The position numbers were made by a program, and so were the translations under genes. Source: Skeletonema tropicum (taxonomy: Eukaryota; Bacillariophyta; Thalassiosirophyceae; Thalassiosirales; Thalassiosiraceae). From it: a stretch of DNA of 64,000 nt. The notes below the pieces were generated by a model, which worked only from the letters and a program-made list of their open reading frames with translations, was not told where the DNA came from and searched no databases. This document shows, one piece after another, positions 8,640-17,403 of this stretch. Every line of letters begins with the position of its first letter. Positions within the stretch are counted from its first letter, which is position 1. Location of the stretch: positions 1,612,001 through 1,676,000 of the forward strand of contig CM074138.1 in assembly GCA_037178625.1 (NCBI GenBank), given 5' to 3'.

Positions 8640-11600
8640 TTACTTCGAAAATCTTTCCCCCAAATTTCCGTTCAGTCCTATTCCCATCAAACTAATAGCT
8701 TCAATATCAATATCATCGCCACTATTCGTGCTTCCACCAAACATATCCATGTTCAAGTTATCCAACATTCCAGGCAAAACAGCGCTCATGCCTTGGTCGT
8801 CCTCGCCATCCTCACCATCAACGAGTTCAAAAAGGCGGCCTCGATGCCCCCCTCCACGTCGTCCACTTGCAGGTGCACTCTCCCATGGGTTGGAAGGGAA
8901 TGCCATATCTTGCGACACACTCGCGAACTGAGGTTGTGGCGCAGCAGCGGGTGATCGCGGAGAGTATGCCGACGCATCGTAGATGGGTTCACTTTGCATT
9001 GAACCTTGCAAGCTTGACATCGCTGACATATCATTATTGCTGTTCACTGCCACATCAGATCTCAATGATCGCCTAATGACATCTATGGAAGATGAGTTCA
9101 TAGCAAAGTGACGCTTCCCTGCTTCGTTCTGTATTAAAAGAAACATGCTGCTTGATTTCGAGAAGTTGCAACTTCCAGCAGGAATCACTTCAATGAAAGA
9201 TATAAATCCATTTTGATCTCCGCATAGGCGAGGATCAAGAGCTCGAAGATGATCTGCTGATAGAGTTCGTGTTGCATTCACGAAGCAGTCTGACGACAGG
9301 ACAACACCGAATGAAAGTGGAACATTCGCGTGGCTTTCCACCATATCGACAATTTTGCGGCAGCATTGCGATGAAGCATTGTTCTCGGGAGGTGCAACCA
9401 CTATCACTGATGCTCCAGAACGGGTCAGCATGGATTCAACACTCCCACTATCTTTGCCAAACGGGGAGAGCCCACCAAATGCGGCATCTACATCTGGAAA
9501 CATGGCGCAAAAGTAGTTATTGCCACGAACACTGACTGAGTCACTGAAAGTCTCCAGGGATGCATTGAGACCTTTAGTCAGAAAGTCTACCGATTGTGGT
9601 GGTAAGTGACAAACCATCTCTGTCTGATCTGCAATCGCAGCAATGATCTCGTGACGGCGAACAGCAGAAAACACTGCTGACATCAATCTATTCTGCTGCC
9701 CGACATGGCGCCTAACAAGCGAATTGAAGAGGCTCAACGGGATAGAGAGTCGCGATTTTCCTGACCAATCAATGATCACATTATTTCCATCTTCCATTCC
9801 TGCAACATTGATGTTTGAATCAGTCCAATTGGGTGGTACTTGTTGTTCGCATTTAGAACGGAATTCAACAACCTCTTTCGCGAGAGAAAGACAGAGCTCC
9901 GACATGGATGCGCCTGCATCTCTGAGCGCTTCGATGCTGGGCACATTCATGTTGTACCTTGTATCATCAACTGATCGACGGCTCTCAGAAATGAATTGAC
10001 GCTGAAGGTACTCTTTGAGGTATGCTTCATCTTCCCAGCTGGGAATAACAGGATCCAAGAAAGAATCTGAGCCATGCGACGCGCGTATAATCCAGCGATA
10101 AAGTACTGTGCGGAGAGTACGCTCGTCAATCACCCGCAGGGGATGATTAGCAGGAGATGAACGAGCATCTGAGCACTGCCGAAATAGCTCATGCAACTTT
10201 TCCAAACGAAACACTGAAACAGGCGGCAGCTCGACAGATATTGATGACACCAACGGTGGAATTGCAGGAGGAGATGACACGAATGTTGCAGTTGTGTTCA
10301 AGGTAGGAGGCGGCGTTTGAGCTTCGAATCCGGTCGCGCCATGGTAACCGTCACTTCTCACACTATTACTTTCCGCATCGGAGCTGTTTTGTTTCTGGGG
10401 TTGGGATCCGAAGTCTAAGAATCCTAGGACATCGTTAGCCATGCTGGCAAGCTCATCGTCGACTGACGCCCTCGATTGTGTATTCGATCTCTGTGTAGGA
10501 ATTGGAGTAACGGGCAAGCTTTCGGTGGTAGAATTTTCTGTAGAATGCGTACTCTCATCAGATCGCACTTTGGCCTTGGACGCATTCAAGGAGTCTGGTG
10601 TAACCGAAGGCGATTTAGACGATTGAACACCTTTCCTTGTCTCCTTGATTGATGGAGTATCTTTTGTTCGCCCCTTCGCCACCTGTTGTCCATTATGACT
10701 AGCCCTTACGCTTGAAGTTGGAGCTTTGTTTTCCCATCCTCGCTTATTCTTCGGAGTAGCTGCAGTCTTTGCCACCGGCTTAGGTGTTGAAATAACACGA
10801 GATTGTTGCGTCGCAGGAATCTTGGGGTTGTCACCAGGTATCTTTTTTGGTTGTATCGGATTATCACCAGGGATCCTTTTGGGAATAGGGTTGTCACCAG
10901 GAATCTTCTTCGGAACAGGGTTGTCACCGGGAATCTTCTTCGGAACAGGGTTGTCACCGGGAATCTTCTTCGGAGTGATTGTCTTTTTTGAAGTAACGCT
11001 AGATTTCTTCGCTGATTCAGACTTCGCCACCAAACTTTCACCAGCCTTCTTGGGCTTACCATCCTTGCCTTCAGCCCACTTCAGATTCAGCTTCGCGTCT
11101 GCTTGTTTCTTACTTTGAGTTGGCAGCGATGATGGCGTGGGCAGAGAGACCTCCTTATTTCTAATCGATTTCTTTGCAGCTGATGATGAATCTTTCTTCT
11201 TTGATTTCTGTTCAGACTTAGTGAAAGCAACGGGTTGAGAAGCGTTTGTCAGCTCTATCACCTTTTCTTTCTTTGCCTTGGCAGCTGCTTCCTCCTTAGC
11301 TTTGGCTGCTTTCTCAGCTGCAGCGGCCGCTGCTGCAGCCTTTTTAATTTCTTCCTGTTTTGCCTTCTCGGCCTTTAGTTGACGTTCGCGATCCTTCTTT
11401 TTCTTCTTCTTTTTGCTGCTTTTGCTCGTCTCCGTCTTGGCATTCTCCTCGGCCTCGAGCTCAAGCAACAAAGCCTCCTCCGCCGCACGCGCATCTTCCT
11501 CAGCTTTGGCGATTGACTTCTTCCCCTTCTTCTTTTTCTTACTTTTGGGAGCGAGCAAAGTCTCATTCGTAGTTTGAGGGGAGGCAGCATCGTGGAGAGC

Positions 11601-14033
11601 AACCGCACTTGCACTTTCTTCAGCGTCATCACTTTCACCCCCGTCGCTGAAATCATCATCAGCGTATGGTCCCGTACCCTCGCGTTTGTGCTGTTTCAGT
11701 CGCAAATTGATCAAAAGACGTGCGCGCTGAACCTTCTTACGGTCCCTAGAACAACGAGGAATACTTGCATTGTAATCCGTTACCATCTCAACAGCCGCAT
11801 CAATCATATCCTGTTCCACGAGAATAGCTAGGGCTGTATCTCCTTTCTTAGTTGTGACGGTATGATCAGCTCCATGACGAAGGAGGAGAATACACGTATC
11901 AGGGAGGCCCTTCGTCGCTGCCTGGAGCAATGCCGACAACGTAGGATCGTCTTCCTCTGTCGGGGCACCCTCCTCCAGAAGCAAGCGGACCACCTCATCA
12001 TGTCCTTTGTACGCTGCAATGCTCAGTGGACTCCAACCAGTATCGGTACATTTGCACGGATCAGCACCATAACGTAACAGTTCCCCAACGGCTTTATCCT
12101 GCCCGTGATTTGCGGCGGTCAATAGCGGCGTTTCCCTCCACTTGTTCAAAGCGTGGACGTCAGCATTTCCTCCAAGCAATTGCGTCACGGCACTAAGGTG
12201 CCCTGGTTTGCTACCAGCACACGCCTTGTGTAATGGTGTAGATAGATCTTCCGTTACCCGACAATTTACCGGTGCCTGTGCTGCCAATAGCAATCGAACA
12301 ATATCAGAATACCCCTTGTGTGCCGCAAACGTCAAAGCGGACCACCCTGCCTCACTACAAAGACTGGGATCAGCCCCAGATTTCAGCAAGGCTTTCACGG
12401 CCTCTACATGTCCATTATTTGCAGCAATCAGAAGTGGAGTCTCCCTCCATTTATTACAGGCATTGACATCCGCGCCCTTTTCCAGAAGTAGATTGAGAAC
12501 CTCAAGGTTACCTGGGGACACCGGTCCCGGACTGTTGTCATTTGCATTACCCTTGCCATTGTTGTTATTCCCATCACCATTAGAAATCGACGACGATGCA
12601 GATGAACTAGATGACGAAGACTGCCCACCATCCCCAGTAGCCGAACAGGCAGTATGCAAAGGTGTGTACAAATCATCCTTGAACTGACAATTCACCCTCG
12701 CATTCTGTTTCAAACACACACGAACAGCATCAGCATTCCCCTCTTCTACGGCACACTTCAAATACAATTCGGCATCCTCAGGGTCAATGGTGACACTGGA
12801 TGATTTGACAGTAACCGATGCCCTAACGACGAGTGCATCATCATTACGGACGTAGCCCTCCTGTTGGATACGGTCAGAGGTGATGAATTGAGACCACCCC
12901 CAATCAATCGCCTTGGGACACATTTTAAAAGTTTTATCTGGATTTCGTTTGGAGTATCCCATATTTTGTTGCTGCTGATGCTGTGGCGATGACGAGTTGT
13001 TGCTATTATTGGAAGACGAAGATGAATTGTCATTCCCATCCGGATGTTCCAACGTAAGTACGTAGCTAACCGCCTTATTCCAACCAAACGGCAACGCTTC
13101 TGCATCCGCCACCTGCAGGAACAAACTAAGGTGATGATTGGACGCCCTTCCATTTCCATTGACGTAAATGATGAGACGCCATTTATTTCCATGCGAGTCG
13201 GTGGTGATTTGAGAATATTCCGCCTTTTTGCAGCCCGAATCACGTTTCTGAGAGTAGTTTTCAATAAGGTGTGTGAATTCGCATGTGGTGGTATGGGTTT
13301 GGGGTGTCCACGCAGACGATGATGATATCGCGGTGGCATGGCAGGGCGAGTTGGGTTGCGAGGGGGTATTATCCGCACTGCATGAGGATTGAGCGTTGGA
13401 CGGCGACATGGGGATGGATTTCCCCGCGGTACCGCTAGCAGTAGCGGCTGCAGTAGGTACATCCCCCGCAGTAGATGAAAACAGAGGAGCCGCAGCCGCC
13501 CCGGATGTCATTGGATTATTATTGCCATTCGATTTCCCCGAGTCCGCTGCAGCCAATGTAGATCCTCCCTGCGACGCCGCCGTCGTGGCCGTGTTGGAAG
13601 TGAATTGAAAGATGCCTCTGCCCGACTGTCCCGCCACTGCCTGTCCATTGCGCTTCATCTTTTTATTGCTGCCACCGCTGCCACCTCCACCGTTATTATT
13701 ATTGTCGTCATTATTATTCGAAGTGAATGAAAACGTCGGCCTATTGCTCGGAGTTGACGGCGGGCCACCACCATTGTTAGCGGCGTCTAGGCCCGCTAGC
13801 GCTGAAAAAGGCGGCGGCTGGATCGCAGGAGCGCTGCTCATTGATGACACCCCCCCAGCTGACTGAGCTGATTGCGAGGAGTTCACCGCATTGCTACCGA
13901 CGACGCCATAATTATCCGCATTGTCAGCCGATGTTTTTTGAGGACCAGCTGGGGCTGACTCCGACGCATCCGCCACCGAAGGCGCTGGTGCAGCCGCCTC
14001 TTTATTGCCTCCCAAAAAGCGACCCAACACCAT
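8640..14033 (-). CDS. Giant MATH domain plus ankyrin-repeat protein
   Basis: 1797 aa, single exon, ATG at 14033. Order: a low-complexity Ser/Ala/Asn/Gly N-terminus (1-240); a MATH (TRAF-like) domain at about 249-415 (KWRLIIYVNGNG, LSLFLQVADAEALPFGWNKA, and VVRASVTVKSS at the end); ankyrin repeats at about 420-740 (TPLHTACSATG, RETPLLIAANNGHVEAVKAL, LSTPLHKACAG), interrupted by a Ser/Asn insert; a Lys/Ala-rich coiled-coil region (KSKKKKKGKKS, EKAAKAKEEAAAKAKKEK); five tandem KKIPGDNPVP units; a conserved-looking C-terminal globular region (RTVLYRWIIRASHGSDSF); and a Gly-rich tail. MATH and ankyrin domains both bind proteins, so a scaffold or adaptor role is likely. There is no BTB, RING or catalytic domain. 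Confidence 0.85.
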   Translation of the reverse strand: MVLGRFLGGNKEAAAPAPSVADASESAPAGPQKTSADNADNYGVVGSNAVNSSQSAQSAGGVSSMSSAPAIQPPPFSALAGLDAANNGGGPPSTPSNRPTFSFTSNNNDDNNNNGGGGSGGSNKKMKRNGQAVAGQSGRGIFQFTSNTATTAASQGGSTLAAADSGKSNGNNNPMTSGAAAAPLFSSTAGDVPTAAATASGTAGKSIPMSPSNAQSSCSADNTPSQPNSPCHATAISSSSAWTPQTHTTTCEFTHLIENYSQKRDSGCKKAEYSQITTDSHGNKWRLIIYVNGNGRASNHHLSLFLQVADAEALPFGWNKAVSYVLTLEHPDGNDNSSSSSNNSNNSSSPQHQQQQNMGYSKRNPDKTFKMCPKAIDWGWSQFITSDRIQQEGYVRNDDALVVRASVTVKSSSVTIDPEDAELYLKCAVEEGNADAVRVCLKQNARVNCQFKDDLYTPLHTACSATGDGGQSSSSSSSASSSISNGDGNNNNGKGNANDNSPGPVSPGNLEVLNLLLEKGADVNACNKWRETPLLIAANNGHVEAVKALLKSGADPSLCSEAGWSALTFAAHKGYSDIVRLLLAAQAPVNCRVTEDLSTPLHKACAGSKPGHLSAVTQLLGGNADVHALNKWRETPLLTAANHGQDKAVGELLRYGADPCKCTDTGWSPLSIAAYKGHDEVVRLLLEEGAPTEEDDPTLSALLQAATKGLPDTCILLLRHGADHTVTTKKGDTALAILVEQDMIDAAVEMVTDYNASIPRCSRDRKKVQRARLLINLRLKQHKREGTGPYADDDFSDGGESDDAEESASAVALHDAASPQTTNETLLAPKSKKKKKGKKSIAKAEEDARAAEEALLLELEAEENAKTETSKSSKKKKKKKDRERQLKAEKAKQEEIKKAAAAAAAAEKAAKAKEEAAAKAKKEKVIELTNASQPVAFTKSEQKSKKKDSSSAAKKSIRNKEVSLPTPSSLPTQSKKQADAKLNLKWAEGKDGKPKKAGESLVAKSESAKKSSVTSKKTITPKKIPGDNPVPKKIPGDNPVPKKIPGDNPIPKRIPGDNPIQPKKIPGDNPKIPATQQSRVISTPKPVAKTAATPKNKRGWENKAPTSSVRASHNGQQVAKGRTKDTPSIKETRKGVQSSKSPSVTPDSLNASKAKVRSDESTHSTENSTTESLPVTPIPTQRSNTQSRASVDDELASMANDVLGFLDFGSQPQKQNSSDAESNSVRSDGYHGATGFEAQTPPPTLNTTATFVSSPPAIPPLVSSISVELPPVSVFRLEKLHELFRQCSDARSSPANHPLRVIDERTLRTVLYRWIIRASHGSDSFLDPVIPSWEDEAYLKEYLQRQFISESRRSVDDTRYNMNVPSIEALRDAGASMSELCLSLAKEVVEFRSKCEQQVPPNWTDSNINVAGMEDGNNVIIDWSGKSRLSIPLSLFNSLVRRHVGQQNRLMSAVFSAVRRHEIIAAIADQTEMVCHLPPQSVDFLTKGLNASLETFSDSVSVRGNNYFCAMFPDVDAAFGGLSPFGKDSGSVESMLTRSGASVIVVAPPENNASSQCCRKIVDMVESHANVPLSFGVVLSSDCFVNATRTLSADHLRALDPRLCGDQNGFISFIEVIPAGSCNFSKSSSMFLLIQNEAGKRHFAMNSSSIDVIRRSLRSDVAVNSNNDMSAMSSLQGSMQSEPIYDASAYSPRSPAAAPQPQFASVSQDMAFPSNPWESAPASGRRGGGHRGRLFELVDGEDGEDDQGMSAVLPGMLDNLNMDMFGGSTNSGDDIDIEAISLMGIGLNGNLGERFSK

Positions 14034-15011
14034 CTTTTTTTTCTAAAATTAATTATCTGATTTCTCTATGAGTATCCGATACTCAATCTAAATGTAAGTC
14101 CAAGGCTTAGCGCTCCTTCAGCTGCCTACAACCTTTGATTGGACATGGAGTTTAGCTTTTTGCCATTCTCGAAGCGGTGAGAGGCGAGAGCGTGATGAGT
14201 GAGGAGTGATGAGTGATGATGAGGAAGAAATTCCGCCTGGACGGGCCAGACGTCAGGATTCTCGAGAATCGTCCATCCACGGTGGATTCGAGACCGCGGC
14301 AGACGTCATTTTCATTTTTGAGACTCCGACTTTGAACTAATTCCTACTTAGAGAGTAGGTACAGGGAACCTCGCGAACAACTCCCGGGTGAAAAGTTTTG
14401 GTTAGCCTGCTCTAGAGGTGGGTATAACTTTACCTAGTAAATTATAGTAAAAATCTAGAGGGGTGTATAAATAATAAATATTTTGGCTAGGCTATGATTT
14501 GGAGGGTGGGTAGATACTTATGTACATAGCTAGAGAAGCCGAGAAGGTGGATATTTCGCGGAGGTTCCAATATAAGTAGTAGGAGTATCCTTTAGACAGC
14601 ACCAACGTTACATAAGTAGATAGATAGATAGATAGATTATTTTAGTCACTAACGTTACATAAGTACGACATTCCTCTGGTACTTACCTATATACCGTACT
14701 TACAAAATATATAACAATCTATCTACATATCTTATCATCTACCTCTATTAATAAGAAGCAGTTAGAACCTGCTACCAATGCCTCTCTAGCACTCTCTATC
14801 TAGCTCTCTCAGAGTTGGTTGAAGTAAATGAGAAGAAACAGGCCTGTCACTGACACGCTACACGTTATCGTACTTACCAGAGCAGATCTTTTGTGCGTTT
14901 GACACCTACTTACTTACTTATCAAATCGCAGATCTTTTTGCGTTTGACACCCATCAACATCAAATCATCTCACGATGACATAAAAACGACAACAAACCAA
15001 GTTCTACCAAT
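14034..15011. other. Intergenic region between divergent genes
   Basis: 978 bp between the MATH-ankyrin gene (minus) and the membrane EF-hand gene (plus), so it holds both promoters. It contains a TAGA microsatellite at about 14618-14638, the word ACGTTACATAAGTA twice (about 14606 and 14650), a repeated CAGATCTTTTTGCGTTTGACACC-type segment (about 14882 and 14930), and the palindrome annotated at 14257. No coding sequence is supported. Confidence 0.5.
14257..14270. promoter_or_regulatory. Perfect palindrome GATTCTCGAGAATC (copy 1)
   Basis: This 14-bp perfect palindrome lies about 225 bp upstream of the MATH-ankyrin start codon. The identical palindrome recurs at 17126-17139, upstream of the coiled-coil gene, and both copies lie a few bases after CGTCAGGA. 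A dimeric transcription-factor site is the simplest reading; no specific factor is claimed. Confidence 0.4.
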
Positions 15012-16618
15012 ATGAAGTACTCAAACATTTCCTTGGCCTTGGCCATTTTGATGGCCAATAACAAGAACGAAGTTGCCAAAGCAGCAGACTGTAAAAAATG
15101 GTATACCACACCATGCCTTGGTGATACTGACATCCGTTACGATCAAGGCTACACAAACAACATCATTGAACAAAATCCAAACTGGTCTTCTCTCCAGGGC
15201 TTTTGGAGGACAAAGGACCTTAGCTTTGATAACGACTTCAAGCCAATGGTACCATCAGTGTTCAACCCAGTTGAAACCACAAAGAGCCGCGGTATTCCAT
15301 ACACAAGAGAAAGCTTCACAAGCTTCTATAACTTTACTTTTGACGGATCACGTCTCATTAAATCTGTTGCTAATGTTTGGCCTCCTGCACCTCAAGATTT
15401 TTGTGATAACGCAACAGCTGACATGCAGCCAGGTGATTTGCTTGCATTTCCTGGCGGAACATGTGGAGAAACAGGTAAGTTGATATAGTATAAGCATTAC
15501 GTGTGCTTTCAAAACGATGGCACATAGACTCTTTAAAATTACTAATACACTTTCCTCTCTTCTACATTCAGGTTATGTCTCCTTAGGTAGATCCTTTTTT
15601 ACGTCAAGTCATGAGAAAAATGGCAATCTTGAACTAGTTGGCGGTTCGACGACAACATTGGCCTTCAAGGGTTTCTTTGCTTCTGATGAAGGACTTGGCT
15701 ACACGGTTGGTGAGGATGCGGTGTACACGAACGAAGAGTTTAGTTATGGAGGTGGTACTGTTGCTACAACAATAATCCTCACATTTACAAACGAGGACAA
15801 GACAAAAGCCTCTAGTACTTATGATGTCTGGAACTCTGCTTTTGGTGATACATATTTTCTGATCGGATCGACGCGATCCTCACTTGAAAAGATTAGCGAG
15901 GAAGAGTTCATCGATAGCATTCAGCAAGAGTTTGATGCCCAAAACGTCCCTGCAGGTGAGTCGGGTTTCATTTTTGTATCACCAAGACTTGACCAATCTA
16001 TTTTAACTCATATTCCTATCATATATTCTATGACTCCTTATCCCAGCTAATAGGCCAGCCATTCCTACGACGTGTGATGGAGGTGTCTGCCCAGCTGAGG
16101 ATGATTGGTGCAAGCATGATCCCAATTGCTCTGTATCCCCTTATCAGGAACCAGAGGCAAAGCTCAAGGGTGGTTTTGTAGGCGGTATTGTGGCAGCATG
16201 TGCTGTTGTTGTCATTGCTGCAAGCTTTGCCTACTACCGCTGGCGACTTGCCAAGGAAGAGAAACGTGTGAGGCGTGTTGTGGCAGTGAAGATTGCCCAG
16301 AAGCTTGATTTAAGCATTCTTACCAACGAAATCACCGCAGAATCAATCCAACGTGAGTTCAAGCGTATTGACACCTCTGGTGACGGTCTTCTCCAGAAAG
16401 ATGAGGTCAAAGCGTTCTTGATGCAAGGAGAAACTGTAAAGTCAAAGCGCAACTTGCTGGATGACGGAAGTGAAGGACATATTACTGAAGAAGAGTTTGA
16501 AACAATTTTTGCAGTCCTTGACGTAGATGGAAATGGTGATCTTAGCTTCGTTGAGTTTGTAACTTTTCTCAACGAATGTAAGAATGAAATGGAAAAGGCT
16601 AATGCAGACCAGGCATGA
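15012..16618 (+). CDS. Single-pass membrane protein with cytosolic EF-hand pair
   Basis: Three exons: 15012-15474, 15572-15955 and 16047-16618, with GT-AG introns of 97 and 91 bp and frame kept throughout (472 aa). Residues 1-24 look like a signal peptide. A ~300-residue lumenal/extracellular part contains paired Cys and several N-glycosylation sequons (NFTF, NATAD), followed by a Cys-rich stretch (TTCDGGVCPAEDDWCKHDPN). One transmembrane helix follows (GGIVAACAVVVIAASFAYY), then a basic juxtamembrane segment and two EF-hands with loops DTSGDGLLQKDE and DVDGNGDLSFVE, both with the acidic positions needed for calcium. The topology suggests a calcium-responsive cell-surface or endomembrane protein. 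The extracellular domain belongs to no family I recognise. Confidence 0.82.
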
Positions 16619-17403
16619 AGTGTTGATTATGAGCGATCTGGAAGTGTTTGATCATTGATACTTGTCTCTTGTATCATGTTTAGATTGCAATATAAAGTAG
16701 ATTCGATGTGTATTATTGCAAGTGTCTATCCATTCTATATGTCTATATGCACCAAATCAATATAATGGAGTCAAGGAGATGAGACGGCTAAGTACTTGTA
16801 GCTTCCAACACGTAAATGTAAACAGCTATGTCTATGTATATGTACATACGGGCGGAGAAAATGCTCCTGGCTTTATATGCTATAATTCAGTTCAATGTAA
16901 GTAAGCGTTAGCCGACTCTTGCCTCTTGCAAAGTGTGAGATTTCCTTTTAGTCTTCCACCTAAGCTCATTGAATTGCCTCTCCACTCTCCACGCTTAATG
17001 AATTGGATTTTGGAGTAGAATACATAGTAGGTAATAGTACTTAGGTGATGGCGTACCTACATCATAGGCGTGCTGGGGGCGGCGGGGGCGTGCGCGGTGT
17101 GCACGCCGTCAGGATACGGAATACGGATTCTCGAGAATCAGGCATTTTTGAAATCATCGTCAATCATCAACGGTCGAGTGAAAGGATCATGATGGTGGGC
17201 CATGACAACAGTATGGTAGCAGGAGTAGGTAATTAAAAACCGCTGCAATTCCATTTGAATCACTCTGAGAGACGTCACCGATAGCTTAGATTATTGAGTA
17301 GTTCTCCTTTTAAAGCCTAAGCTGACCGCTTACTTGCCAGACAGAGAAACAGCGTTACGAAAGTGCCAGCCAAAAATAACGACATTTTTTTGAATCAACA
17401 ACA
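16619..17403. other. Intergenic region
   Basis: 785 bp between two plus-strand genes, holding the 3' UTR of the EF-hand gene and the upstream region of the coiled-coil gene. There is a G-rich stretch at about 17068-17105 (GGGGGCGGCGGGGGCGTGCG) and the palindrome at 17126-17139. No coding sequence is supported. Confidence 0.45.
17126..17139. promoter_or_regulatory. Perfect palindrome GATTCTCGAGAATC (copy 2)
   Basis: Identical to the palindrome at 14257-14270. It lies about 265 bp upstream of the coiled-coil gene's ATG at 17404, at a distance similar to copy 1 from its own gene, and is also preceded by GTCAGGA. Confidence 0.4.

Noticed and set aside
12758..13462. 234-codon minus-strand ORF in another frame of the MATH-ankyrin gene
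   Set aside because: Basic, His/Arg/Pro-rich frame shadow inside a well-supported coding region.
14257..14270. GATTCTCGAGAATC as a heat-shock element
   Set aside because: The TTC and GAA half-sites are 4 bp apart instead of 2, so it does not fit the heat-shock-factor consensus.
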